Part shown: positions 1-7,798 of the stretch, one piece after another
Position numbering within the stretch: position 1 is the stretch's first letter
Layout of the letters: each line of letters starts with the position of its first letter
Assembly: GCF_001884185.1 (NCBI RefSeq)
Contig: NZ_MAOE01000070.1
Location: 1-35,793 of the forward strand
DNA length: 35,793 nt
Origin: Bacillus albus
GTDB taxonomy: Bacteria; Bacillota; Bacilli; Bacillales; Bacillaceae_G
Direction of reading: 5' to 3'
The notes under the pieces: model-generated
Told to the model about the DNA's origin: nothing
Databases searched by the model: none
The model's input: only the letters and a program-made list of their open reading frames with translations
Program-made: the position numbers and the translations under genes

Positions 1-274
1 CGGTCAGAGGCGTCTGGTCCCCTCTTGCGAACCGGAGCAGGCGGTAGGTCATGACGCGTTCCGCGTCTGCAATGTGACCCACGACTTCTTTCAGCGTCCA
101 TTTTTCTTCCGCATAGCGATATGCGGCCTGGCTTTCGGTCAACGATGCCAGTAGCTCGATCATTTGCTTTTCCTGGGTAAGCAGAATGTCGATGATGTTA
201 CCGTCCGGCGGCACCAAACGGATATATTCACCGGAGCTCCCGGCGTATTCTTCTTCTGACGGTCTTTGATTCAT
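1..274 (-). CDS. DinB-family (DinB_2-like) protein, 3' part outside window
   Basis: The ATG at 272-274 follows a strong AAAGAGGTGA ribosome site. The 91 visible residues read as the N-terminal half of a DinB/YfiT-type four-helix-bundle protein: a lead ending in EYIRLVPPDG, a helix with QEKQMIELLASL, then KWTLKEVVGHIADAERVM, the conserved helix carrying the first metal-ligand His of the family. Such proteins are putative metal-dependent thiol transferases; the substrate cannot be told from sequence. I count about 55% G+C over these 274 bases, far above every other gene here, and codon choice is rich in CCG, GCG and CGC. That suggests recent transfer from a higher-G+C Bacillota relative. The gene is cut by the window edge, so its length and last histidine are unseen. 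Confidence 0.75.
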   Translation of the reverse strand, partial: MNQRPSEEEYAGSSGEYIRLVPPDGNIIDILLTQEKQMIELLASLTESQAAYRYAEEKWTLKEVVGHIADAERVMTYRLLRFARGDQTPLT

Positions 275-747
275 GCGTAGTCACCTCTTTATGTACATAT
301 AGAAAATTATAGCGCTCGTCTATGTCTAATAAATTCGCGAAATGATAGAACTTCCCTTCTAATAATTGAGAATAAGCAACTATTTAGTTGGTCAGTCGCC
401 ACACTATCCTGATTCGTTAGCACAATAAGCAACGCTAATCAATAATGCATAAAAATTATCTGTTATACAATACTTCCAAGACATTAATATATAAAGGTAA
501 CACCTTCTTTTTTAATTTAAAGATGAATTTTCAATTATATTTTGAAATGAACCGGAGTAAAACACACTAGTCTAACTACTTTTTTATACAAGGTTTTATG
601 CAAAAAAGAATAGCGAAGATCCCTAGAATCCCCGCTATATCAATGATGTATAAAATCTTGTATAAGAGATAGATAGACATAGAGACAAAAAATTTAGTAA
701 AAACAAGGATGCTATGAAAAACTTGCTACCGATAACGAGAATTATGT
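275..747. other. Non-coding stretch with two doubtful mini-ORFs
   Basis: No convincing gene. On the minus strand 576-680 encodes a 34-residue hydrophobic peptide (MSIYLLYKILYIIDIAGILG...) with one membrane-spanning stretch and two Cys, but no ribosome site. On the plus strand 714-749 encodes MKNLLPITRIM after an AAGGA box and ends directly at the terminator at 748, so it could be a leader peptide or the tail of a lost gene. Neither is called as a gene. Confidence 0.3.
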
Positions 748-783
748 AAATAAGCTGGCCATGTGGACAGCTTATTTTTTTTT
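748..783 (+). terminator. Rho-independent terminator
   Basis: AAATAAGCTG at 748-757 pairs perfectly with CAGCTTATTT at 768-777 and runs into a T tract. No intact plus-strand gene precedes it, so it is probably left over from a lost or tiny transcript. Confidence 0.7.
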
Positions 784-896
784 GCTTAGCGTGCAAAATT
801 CGCGTCTCGTTGACGGTACCCCATGCCCATCAAGCCAAGAAAACAGGTCACCCCCAGAACGAAATTTCAACTTGATGGCTATGGGGCGGTACCCCG
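783..896. repeat. IS231-end-like repeat pair (mini-element)
   Basis: CATGCCCATCAAGCCAAG at 822-839 and its inverted partner CTTGATGGCTATG at 871-883 match the IS231 terminal repeat (CATGCCCATCAACTTAAG type). Each is flanked outside by GGTACC/GGTACCCC, so the outer 817-896 block is itself nearly palindromic. The interior is only about 30 bp, too short for a gene. The left flank (783-821, GCTTAGCGT...) resembles the block at 34844-34899. The short ORF running through this repeat on the plus strand (823-1011) is not a gene. Confidence 0.65.
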
Positions 897-1045
897 TAAA
901 CGTCCAATAGCTCTAAAATATACAAAAATTAAGAAATATGAAAAAGACACTCTTATGAGTGCCCTTCTTAGCAACTATGACCGCTGCAGCTACTTACCAT
1001 ACCCCATATGAATTTCTCCTGTAAGAGGATATTTTAAGTACATAT

Positions 1046-1543
1046 TTAATTATTAAAATAAACCGCACCAAAGTTTTCATTAAATCTTTTACACCAAACA
1101 GAAACCGAACCATATTCATTTACATCTATCCCTTCAGGAATTTCGTAGTTTTGGTCTCCTTTATTTCCCTTTAATTTTCCTAATTCAATATACTGATAGT
1201 TTTTCACGTCTTCATTATTTTTTAAACGATTTGTAGGAACTAATACAACTCGTACATCTGGCCCATTAGATGTTGCAAAATTAGAAAGTCGTAAAACACG
1301 TTTTCCATCCGCTAATTGGTAAATTTTTGCCGTTCCGGTTGTTTCATGGACACCGTTTTGAAACTGACCTTCCCTTATTACTCGATCACTTTGCTGCTTT
1401 ACTTCAGTTGATTGTATCTCTGCTTGTGGCAATGATTCATTTACGTGCTTATCAATAAATAATTTCTCTGGTCGGAATAATGACCATAAAATCCCCAATA
1501 CAATTATCAAACCACCTATAAACCATACATATTTTCTTTTCAT
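1046..1543 (-). CDS. Membrane-anchored DM13-domain protein
   Basis: 165 residues starting at an ATG (1541-1543) with AGGAGGT upstream; the longer in-frame extension to 1678 overlaps the kinase gene and has no ribosome site. Residues 1-25 are an uncleaved anchor (KRKYVWFIGGLIIVLGILWSL), followed by a polar linker. Residues about 60-165 form a DM13 domain (GQFQNGVHETTGTAKIY, RLSNFATSNGPDVRVVL, YGSVSVWCKRFNENFGAVYF) with its conserved Cys at 156. DM13 is proposed to be an extracytoplasmic electron-transfer domain. It lies 98 bp downstream of the histidine kinase on the same strand, so it is probably the third gene of that operon and may be the sensed output or a partner. The domain call is firm; the redox role is family knowledge only. 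Confidence 0.85.
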   Translation of the reverse strand: MKRKYVWFIGGLIIVLGILWSLFRPEKLFIDKHVNESLPQAEIQSTEVKQQSDRVIREGQFQNGVHETTGTAKIYQLADGKRVLRLSNFATSNGPDVRVVLVPTNRLKNNEDVKNYQYIELGKLKGNKGDQNYEIPEGIDVNEYGSVSVWCKRFNENFGAVYFNN

Positions 1544-1641
1544 AAAGTAAAAAACCTCCTGTAACATACTGTGTAGTAGTATGTTAACAAGAAGGTCTTT
1601 CATTTTTCTAACGTAAATGTTACAAAAGTCTTTCAACCATC

Positions 1642-2700
1642 TTATTTTTTTACTGATGTGATGGGAAGAGTGAACCAAAATTCACTTCCCTGCTTACCAT
1701 CTGCGCGATTCCTTACACCAATTTCCCCTTTGTGCATTTCAATTAATGATTTTGCAATAGCTAATCCAAGTCCGGAACCTCCAGATTGTGAACTTCTTGA
1801 TCGATCTGTTCTAAAAAAACGTTCAAATACACGTAATTGATCATTTGGAGAAATTCCTATTCCTTCATCCCGCAAAGTGAATTGGACCTGTTGAGTTAGT
1901 TTATTTTCCACTACAGTCAATTCAATTGTTCCAGAGATAGGAGAATATCGTATTGCATTATGTAATAAATTTCCTATGACCCTTTCTATTTTACAAGGCA
2001 TAATTAAAAGTCTAGGTAATGTATCTGGAACAACCAATTGCACATTGATTTGTTTGTCTTCCAATAAGACAGAATGCGACTCTAATACATCTAATAGAAC
2101 TTTATCTAAATGTGTGAAACTTGGGTGAAAATCTACTTGCTCAAATTCTAATTTAGAAAGATCAAATAAGTCGTTAATTAATCCACTTAATCTTTCTATT
2201 TCTTTTAAAATCGTCGCTAAGTATTGCTTTTTCATTTCAGGATCTTCAATCAGGTTATCTTGTAATGCTTCTATCATCATTTGCATGCTAGCCATAGGTG
2301 TTCGTAAGTCGTGTGAGATATTGGTAATTAGCTCCTTACGAGAGTTTTCCTGTTGCTCTAACTTAGTAAACCCTTCTTCTAATTTTTTTGCCATCTGTTG
2401 AAAGGCTGTTGCCAATTCTTTAAACTCTCGTGGTTCTTGCCCAATTATATACATCGTTTCAAAGTGTCTATCACTAAATTGTTTCGTCAATTTTATTAAA
2501 TTTTGTATAGATCTCATGATAGGACGTGTCATTAGCCAATAAATAAACGTTGAAATAATAAATGCCACAAATGCAATTACTGTTAATAACCGTGTTTGTT
2601 CCGGTTCAAGTAACATTTTCGTTTCACTATACCATATAGCAATTACCATAATACCAGTACTTAATAGATTCATGAGTAACAATTGAATACGTAATCTCAT
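1642..2700 (-). CDS. Sensor histidine kinase (HAMP-HisKA-HATPase)
   Basis: 352 residues. Two N-terminal membrane helices (about 7-25 and 37-58) enclose a very short outside loop of about 12 residues, so it may sense the membrane or a partner protein instead of a soluble ligand. A HAMP linker follows (about 58-112). The HisKA phosphoacceptor is H130 in ITNISHDLRTPM. The ATPase domain has the N box (NLLHNAI, 244-250), G1 (DEGIG, 278-282), F box (ERFFR, 293-297) and G2 (GGSGLGLA, 307-314), all intact. Its ATG overlaps the stop of the response regulator gene by 4 bp, so the two are translationally coupled. Short-loop kinases of this build are often envelope-stress sensors; which stress applies here is unknown. 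Confidence 0.93.
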   Translation of the reverse strand: MRLRIQLLLMNLLSTGIMVIAIWYSETKMLLEPEQTRLLTVIAFVAFIISTFIYWLMTRPIMRSIQNLIKLTKQFSDRHFETMYIIGQEPREFKELATAFQQMAKKLEEGFTKLEQQENSRKELITNISHDLRTPMASMQMMIEALQDNLIEDPEMKKQYLATILKEIERLSGLINDLFDLSKLEFEQVDFHPSFTHLDKVLLDVLESHSVLLEDKQINVQLVVPDTLPRLLIMPCKIERVIGNLLHNAIRYSPISGTIELTVVENKLTQQVQFTLRDEGIGISPNDQLRVFERFFRTDRSRSSQSGGSGLGLAIAKSLIEMHKGEIGVRNRADGKQGSEFWFTLPITSVKK

Positions 2701-3410
2701 GTTTCATTTCCTCCATTTGGCTCAAAGCGATATCCTATACCCCAAACCGTATGAATCCAACGATTCTTTATCGTATGCTTCTCGAGCTTTTCACGTAAAC
2801 GACTCACTAACACGGTGACTGTGTTTGATGCCCCTTCATGTCCAAAATCCCAAATTAATTCAAGAAGCTGCGAGCGAGAATATACTTGTTTTGGATGCTT
2901 TGCCATGAGATAAAGTACCTCAAATTCTTTCACCGTTAACTCTACTTCCTTATCACAAACAAGTACATATCTTGTCTTTGGATATATTTTTAAATCTGGA
3001 AACTCTATCACTTCCAATTGGCATTCTTTCGATTGTATTGGTACATTGCTTCCTCTTCTTAGTATAATTTGAACCCTTAATACTAATTCACGAGGCGAAA
3101 ATGGCTTTGTTAAATAATCATCTGCCCCCATTGTTAAGCCTAAAATTCGATCCCTTTCCTCTCCCTTAGCAGTTAACATAATAATAGGGACATTTGATTG
3201 TTGACGAATTTCCTCACATAATTCCCATCCATCTTTTTTGGGTATCATTAAATCTAATATAATTAAATCTGGTTGATGTGTAAGAAATAAATCCCAACCT
3301 TCTTTACCATTTACAGCTATATAAACTTCATATTCTTCTCTTTCTAAATAACGTTTGCAAACTTCTCGAATATTTTCTTCATCTTCTACGATTAAAATTC
3401 TTTTCTTCAT
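2697..3410 (-). CDS. OmpR/PhoB-family response regulator
   Basis: 237 residues. The receiver domain (1-120) has the acidic pocket E10/D11, phosphoacceptor D53 in IILDLMIP, T80 and K102 (LTKPFSP). The C-terminal winged-helix DNA-binding domain (about 135-230) carries VELTVKEFEVLYLMA and the end motif VWGIGYRFEP. All catalytic residues are present. It is the first gene of the regulator-kinase-DM13 operon; a GAGGAT ribosome site lies just upstream of the ATG. A 22-bp palindrome sits 64-85 bases upstream and may be its own operator. The toxin-like gene ends 372 bp upstream behind a terminator, so the two are separate transcripts. Confidence 0.93.
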   Translation of the reverse strand: MKKRILIVEDEENIREVCKRYLEREEYEVYIAVNGKEGWDLFLTHQPDLIILDLMIPKKDGWELCEEIRQQSNVPIIMLTAKGEERDRILGLTMGADDYLTKPFSPRELVLRVQIILRRGSNVPIQSKECQLEVIEFPDLKIYPKTRYVLVCDKEVELTVKEFEVLYLMAKHPKQVYSRSQLLELIWDFGHEGASNTVTVLVSRLREKLEKHTIKNRWIHTVWGIGYRFEPNGGNET

Positions 3411-3473
3411 ATACTATCCTCACTTCTTTTTCACCAATAACACAAAATTTATTTTTTCTATTATCCAATAAAA

Positions 3474-3495
3474 ATATCTTTATAGGTAAAGATAT
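3474..3495. promoter_or_regulatory. Palindrome upstream of the two-component operon
   Basis: ATATCTTTA (3474-3482) and TAAAGATAT (3487-3495) are perfect inverted repeats separated by TAGG, in the leader of the response regulator gene. It could be a regulator site or a small RNA hairpin. OmpR-type regulators usually bind direct repeats, so autoregulation by this regulator is not certain. Confidence 0.4.
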
Positions 3496-3661
3496 AGAAA
3501 CTAATCACATAAATAAATCAGAATTCTACATTTCAGCCTCGAAACAAATGAAAATTCGGAAAATATATTATGTAATATAGATAGTAATCTTAACATTTGA
3601 TTACTCATATGACTAGATAAGTATTTAAAATAGTAGTTACTAAATCATATAAATTAAAAGA

Positions 3662-3690
3662 AATGAGTCCGATTTAACATCGAACTCATT
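3662..3690 (-). terminator. Terminator of the toxin-like gene
   Basis: Read on the minus strand, AATGAGTTCGAT pairs with ATCGGACTCATT (a G-U in the stem) and is followed by TTTCTTTT. It lies about 90 bases beyond the stop of the binary-toxin-B-like gene. Confidence 0.75.
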
Positions 3691-3782
3691 CCTTATTAGT
3701 AACCTAAATTATTGTATCTAACTTTTCGGATTCAATTCATTTCCGTTTCTCTTTCAAAACTTAGCAACAGAACTATTACCTA

Positions 3783-5999
3783 TTACTGAACTCTTGATAG
3801 ATTCCATGCTATAGTATCAGTCCCATTCTCTCCATTACCATATTTCATATAATCAATTAAATATCCTACCTTTAACTTGTTACCATTAGATAGTATGTTC
3901 CATTGCTTATGGTGTCCAGTGAAATTCTTTGGGTATGCATGATTAAATTTAAAAGTACTTGCGTTCTGTTTTTGATCTAAATGAATATAACTATCTTGAA
4001 GTTTTAAGTATGCATAATCTGCATAAATAGGATTTCGGAATTTAATTAATACCTCTTCATCCTTTTTAATTGGTTTTCCAGGTTTTTGTTGACCTATTCT
4101 TTCAATAATTATATTCACTTTTTCATCGCTAGATTTTTCAGCCCAAAGATACTCCCATTTGTTCCCGGCATGATGACTTCCCCAATAAGCTGTATTTCCA
4201 TATGAAGCTACGGTATAAGGAACTCCTTCTGTAACAAATTCACCTGAATTATCTACTACATAATCTTCAAATTCTTTATTAGCTTTAACTTCAGTATCAA
4301 TCTTTTGTGTAGGCGTTAAATTGTGTGCGTCATTGATTTCAAATGTAACTTTTCTGTGCGCAGCAATTTCAGATTTAATAGGGTGTATATTTTCTCTAGA
4401 TTCATATGTAAATCCATTCTCACGTTTAACAAGTTTTACTGTTTGTGACGGAGCATTCCATTTCTTGCTATAAGTAGTAGGAATCTCTTTACTCACTCCA
4501 AATAAACCTGGTAAGATTGATGCCCTAATCTTTTGCGTCACAGAATCATAACTGCCTTCTACTAATGTTGGTTGCTGTAGTTTTGCAAAAGCACCATGTA
4601 CAGAGTCTTTATGTAAATAACCGCGATCTCCCTGTCCCACTTTTAAATCGTTCAATGCATCAGTTCCATTATTAGCTGAAACCACTGATACGTTATTAGT
4701 ACTTTTTGCCTTGTTTACAATATGATTTACTTTTTTCGTATCTATATTTACATGTTGAAAAACTTCGTTATAGGATAAAACTGGCTTATCAGCTAGGGAT
4801 TTGTCTTTAGGAGTATATACCCTAAACTTTGGTATATTTCCTATATCTGTTTCTAATTGTTCAGTAGCTGCATTTACTCTAGACTCATATCTCCCTGAAT
4901 CCCCCAAATGCATAATTTCTTCACCTTTTTCAATAGATAAATCCATTGTACTTGTAGGTAAAACTTCAATCGAAAGAAGTTCTCCTTGTTCAACAGCTTT
5001 CAATTCATCCAAAGATAAGACAATATTCGCATCTGCTTGTCCTTCTAAACTATCAATTACTACTTCTGTTTTATTCCGTCCACCTTTTTCTGTACTTAAA
5101 TAATTTGCTTTATAACGATCTTGTGTTGCCTTTACAGTATTAATAATTTTGTTTCCTAAACGAATATTAAAATGAGGCGAAACATTTTCAGCAGATGCTG
5201 TTCCTACATTCTTATATTCCAAATGTACCCGTAATTTTGCTGCGTTCGCTGTATCCACAGTTGTTGCAGTAGACCAATCAAAATTATTTGTATAACTCTC
5301 CGTTTCCGTAGTTGTTTTTGAATATCCGTATCCCACATTTGCTGAAACACTTCCAGAAGGAACAGGACCGGCTGCTGAGCCTTCTACACCACCTGAACCA
5401 CTTAGGCCTACATTAAATGAATGTTGTGTAGATACGCTTTTCTCCCATCCTCTGCTAACGGATCCGCCATTATTATCCGTAATGGTTGCAATAGGGATTA
5501 CTTCAATTCGTTTGACACCAATTTGCAAATTCGGCATGTTGGCAACTATCGGATTGAAATTAATATCAGAATCGTTGTTATAATTCTCAACCTCATACAT
5601 ATCAGTAAAAGGATCACCATCCGTATTTGCATTTATAGGATTCGATATAAATTTTGGTTTCCCTTTATCCTTCTCGGGATCCCATACTTTCGCTTCATTT
5701 TTTCCAGTTTGTGAATTGAATTCAATTTTATATCCATTAATCTCTAAGTCGTTAGGAATACCATCTTTATCCCAATCGTTATTTGCCATTTCAATGTTTT
5801 GTGTAATGAGTGAACCTATTTCTCCATCAGATCCGAGCGTGAAATTCTTATCTTCTTTTTTTACATTTGCATTCTCTTTGAATATTTCAACTGTACGTCC
5901 TGGGTTCTGTTGTTTTTCATCTGCTAAAGCAGGAGATGCTAAAGTCAGTGCCATCGATACACTACCTAATACACTAATTGCTGGCTTCAATTGTTTCAT
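3783..5999 (-). CDS. Secreted binary-toxin B / protective-antigen-like protein lacking PA14 prodomain
   Basis: 738 residues, ATG after AAGGAGGAAAAATAAC. Signal peptide 1-26 (cleavage after ASPALA). Residues 75-86 (DWDKDGIPNDLE) and 125-136 (NTDGDPFTDMYE) match the paired calcium-site region of anthrax PA, Vip1 and clostridial component B. Residues about 180-240 match the barrel-forming loop: Ser/Gly/Thr-rich, amphipathic, VSRGWEKSVSTQHSFNVGLS then GYGYSKTTTETES. From 250 on, ANAAKLRVHLEYKNVGTASAENV lines up with PA domain 2, and 395-420 (VYTPKDKSLADKPVLSYNEV) with the start of domain 3. The normal N-terminal PA14 domain (about 160 residues) and a furin-type basic site are absent. Residues 500-738 are Trp/Tyr-rich and do not resemble PA domain 4. 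I see no residue that clearly aligns with the PA Phe clamp. No enzymatic A subunit lies nearby. The pore-forming family is firm; target and partner are unknown. Confidence 0.85.
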   Translation of the reverse strand: MKQLKPAISVLGSVSMALTLASPALADEKQQNPGRTVEIFKENANVKKEDKNFTLGSDGEIGSLITQNIEMANNDWDKDGIPNDLEINGYKIEFNSQTGKNEAKVWDPEKDKGKPKFISNPINANTDGDPFTDMYEVENYNNDSDINFNPIVANMPNLQIGVKRIEVIPIATITDNNGGSVSRGWEKSVSTQHSFNVGLSGSGGVEGSAAGPVPSGSVSANVGYGYSKTTTETESYTNNFDWSTATTVDTANAAKLRVHLEYKNVGTASAENVSPHFNIRLGNKIINTVKATQDRYKANYLSTEKGGRNKTEVVIDSLEGQADANIVLSLDELKAVEQGELLSIEVLPTSTMDLSIEKGEEIMHLGDSGRYESRVNAATEQLETDIGNIPKFRVYTPKDKSLADKPVLSYNEVFQHVNIDTKKVNHIVNKAKSTNNVSVVSANNGTDALNDLKVGQGDRGYLHKDSVHGAFAKLQQPTLVEGSYDSVTQKIRASILPGLFGVSKEIPTTYSKKWNAPSQTVKLVKRENGFTYESRENIHPIKSEIAAHRKVTFEINDAHNLTPTQKIDTEVKANKEFEDYVVDNSGEFVTEGVPYTVASYGNTAYWGSHHAGNKWEYLWAEKSSDEKVNIIIERIGQQKPGKPIKKDEEVLIKFRNPIYADYAYLKLQDSYIHLDQKQNASTFKFNHAYPKNFTGHHKQWNILSNGNKLKVGYLIDYMKYGNGENGTDTIAWNLSRVQ

Positions 6000-6239
6000 T
6001 GTTATTTTTCCTCCTTGGTTTCTAGGTCAATTAGAACACCTACTAGTAAGATTAATTTCATCATATATAACAAATCTTTCTTTTCTCTCTCATAACTGTT
6101 AAAAAAGTCTCTCGTAAATATTACAAAACACTTACAGAGTTTTTAAAAGCTATAAAAAAATATATATGAATCATCAAAAAGCAGTAAAATAACGAAAATA
6201 AGAGATATGTCTGAATCACTTGGATGAAACCACTAGTTT

Positions 6240-6279
6240 CAAAAGCCTTCACGCAATGATGATTGCATGAAGGCTTTTG
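6240..6279. terminator. Strong hairpin, possible bidirectional terminator
   Basis: CAAAAGCCTTCACGCAAT pairs with ATTGCATGAAGGCTTTTG with one mismatch. On the minus strand it falls just after the end of the hydrolase pseudogene; on the plus strand a T-rich run follows a few bases later. The remaining gap toward the toxin gene (6000-6239) holds its ribosome site and presumed promoter; I found no PlcR box (TATGNANNNNTNCATA) there. Confidence 0.55.
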
Positions 6280-6287
6280 ATGCTTTC

Positions 6288-6790
6288 TTATTTTTTTGTT
6301 TCGTTGACCCATGTAATAATGTCCTGGATGACGTACTCGGGAACATTGGCAGGGATTTGGTATTCACTAGGACAACTTAATTCCCCGTCTCCCTCCGTAA
6401 AAAAGTGGTTCAATTTTGGATATTCTTTGAACTGAACATTACTGCGGCTTGAAAGTCCTTCTTTCTACCTAGTAAACTCATCTTTTACTGTTACTTGATA
6501 ATCACGTGCGCCCTGCATAATCAGTAAAGCCTCTTTTCGTGATTTTGCTTCCTCAACTGGGTGCCACCGTGTAACATCATACATGAAATGTGGAGATGGA
6601 TAATTGTAACCAGCCGGTGGGTGATCAGGATTGAAAGTAGGATCCTGGATAAAAGCGAACTGTCTTTTTAGTTCATCGATTACTTCCTTTGGTGCCCCAA
6701 GGTATTGATTCTGATCAATGGCAATGTCAGTCAAAGGGCGTGCAGGTGGGGCGAGTAAGATACTTCCTCGGACAAGTGAAGAAGGCGCTT
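6288..6790 (-). pseudogene. Alpha/beta hydrolase remnant with in-frame amber stop
   Basis: Read from about 6790 down: VRGSILLAPPARPLTDIAIDQ, then LLIMQGARDYQVTVKDEFTR, a TAG at 6465-6467, then in the same frame KEGLSSRSNVQF, YPKLNHFFTEGDG and WVNETKK with TAA at 6288-6290. This is the C-terminal half of an alpha/beta hydrolase: the acid Asp (GARDY) and the His (LNHFF) are present, while the N-terminal half with the nucleophile Ser is gone. The TAG stands where Trp (TGG) would be expected, so a single G-to-A change explains the break. The 5' end joins an IS200/IS605-type remnant. Not functional. Confidence 0.75.
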
Positions 6791-7031
6791 TGCTCAGAAT
6801 ATTACTTCTTATGAAAAAGAAAAGAGAACTGAGTGAATATAAGGACATATATATAATTAAAGATTACTTTCTTCTTTTCCAAGCTATATTGAAAGACACC
6901 CAAGAGCTATCAAAGCGATAAGGCTTCTAACCGCAAGGACTGCGGGGTTAGCTTAATCAATTAGCGTTCAATAGAACTCTTTACTTAGGAATCCCTCACT
7001 TCTAAACGAAGTGAAAGTGGGGGTAGTTCAA
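6790..7031 (+). mobile_element. Right end of an IS200/IS605-family (TnpB-type) element
   Basis: On the plus strand, right after a stop codon at 6919-6921, three hairpins follow: CTAACCGCAAGG.../GCGGGGTTAG (6927-6951), GTTCAATAGAAC (6966-6977) and CACTTCTAAACGAAGTG (6997-7013), then GTGGGGGTAGTTCAA ending about 7031. Such a run of hairpins ending in TCAA is the usual right end of IS605-type TnpB elements in Bacillus and overlaps the guide (omega) RNA. No TnpB-like catalytic motif is visible in the short ORF before it (ending KDTQELSKR), and the left end is not recognised, so this is a relic. Its left limit is approximate. Confidence 0.6.
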
Positions 7032-7795
7032 AAACAGGTGGAATGCTTTGTGGAAAATTGAAAATATCTTCTGAATCGTATTTAGCTTTTACTTGAGTCA
7101 ATTTTTTGAAGTTTTCACCAAAATATAAATCTGACCAATCTTTCATTGAAAGATCTGGTGTGTTAACGTAGACACCTTTCGTAAAAGGAATCAATGCTTG
7201 ACGAAAATCTTCTACCCAGCGAATCCCTTGTGCAGCTCCCTCTGGTTTGTCCCACGTGGAAAATAACACCATATTCACTAGAGCTTTTCGATAAAAATAA
7301 GCAGTATCTTCCTCGGGTACTTCAGAAACAGTCCCACCTAAGCCCTGAAAAAATATGGAAACAGTGGCATTAGGTGGGGCTTGACTCATAAATTGTTCAA
7401 TCGTAGCAATACCTTCTTCAGGTAATAAAGAGTCCATAAAAGGTGCTACGCTTTTAAATGGTAAAGGAGTTGCAGGCTGATGATTGGATATTAATGTTAT
7501 AGCTTCTAAATAAGACAGTTCTTTTATGTCTACCTTTATAGGTGATCCAACTTGGAGAAGTGGTTGTATCAATTTCTGTAAGTCTGTAACTGACCCATGA
7601 AAAATCCCATGCATCAACAATGGAGATGTCTTTTCTGACGACAATAATAATGTAGGAGTAAAGCGTTTATCAGAAGTAGGTAGAGTATACTTTTGCCATT
7701 CCTGTATAACGGCTTTTAAATCTTGGTGCCCCCAACTAACTTCAGCAAAACCAACAGTCTTATTTTCATGAGTACGAAAGCGAAAAGATGTACAA
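6985..7795 (-). pseudogene. FAD-linked (berberine-bridge-type) oxidase, C-terminal fragment
   Basis: An open frame without a start codon runs from about 7795 (FRFRTHENKTVGFAEVSWGH) to LYFGENFKKLTQVKAKYD and FNFPQSIPP, the typical C-terminal BBE domain of FAD-dependent oxidases in the berberine-bridge group. The N-terminal FAD-binding half, including the flavin-linked His, is missing: the frame is broken at 7795 by an IS231-like leader. The last residues (ELPPLSLRLEVRDS) are read from the IS605-type right end, so the original stop is lost too. An ATG at 7642-7644 would give 219 residues but has no ribosome site. Both ends are therefore cut by mobile DNA. Confidence 0.75.
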
Positions 7796-7798
7796 ACA

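Noticed and set aside
823-1011. Plus-strand 62-codon frame
   Set aside because: It is made of the IS231-end repeat (HLDGYGAVP-like reading of CTTGATGGCTATGGGG) and has no ribosome site.
1544-1678. N-terminal extension of the DM13 protein
   Set aside because: It overlaps the kinase gene and skips the strong AGGAGGT-ATG pair at 1543.
5421-6102. Plus-strand frames opposite the toxin-like gene
   Set aside because: They have no ribosome sites and lie on the antisense of a clear secreted-protein gene.
6000-6130. PlcR-box control of the toxin-like gene
   Set aside because: No TATGNANNNNTNCATA match was found in the upstream region.
6121-6312. Minus-strand 63-codon frame
   Set aside because: It reads the terminator hairpin and the pseudogene end in another frame and has no ribosome site.
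6718-6921. Plus-strand 67-codon frame
   Set aside because: The first half is antisense to the hydrolase pseudogene; the second half ends at the IS605-type hairpins and shows no TnpB motif, so I treat it as part of the relic.
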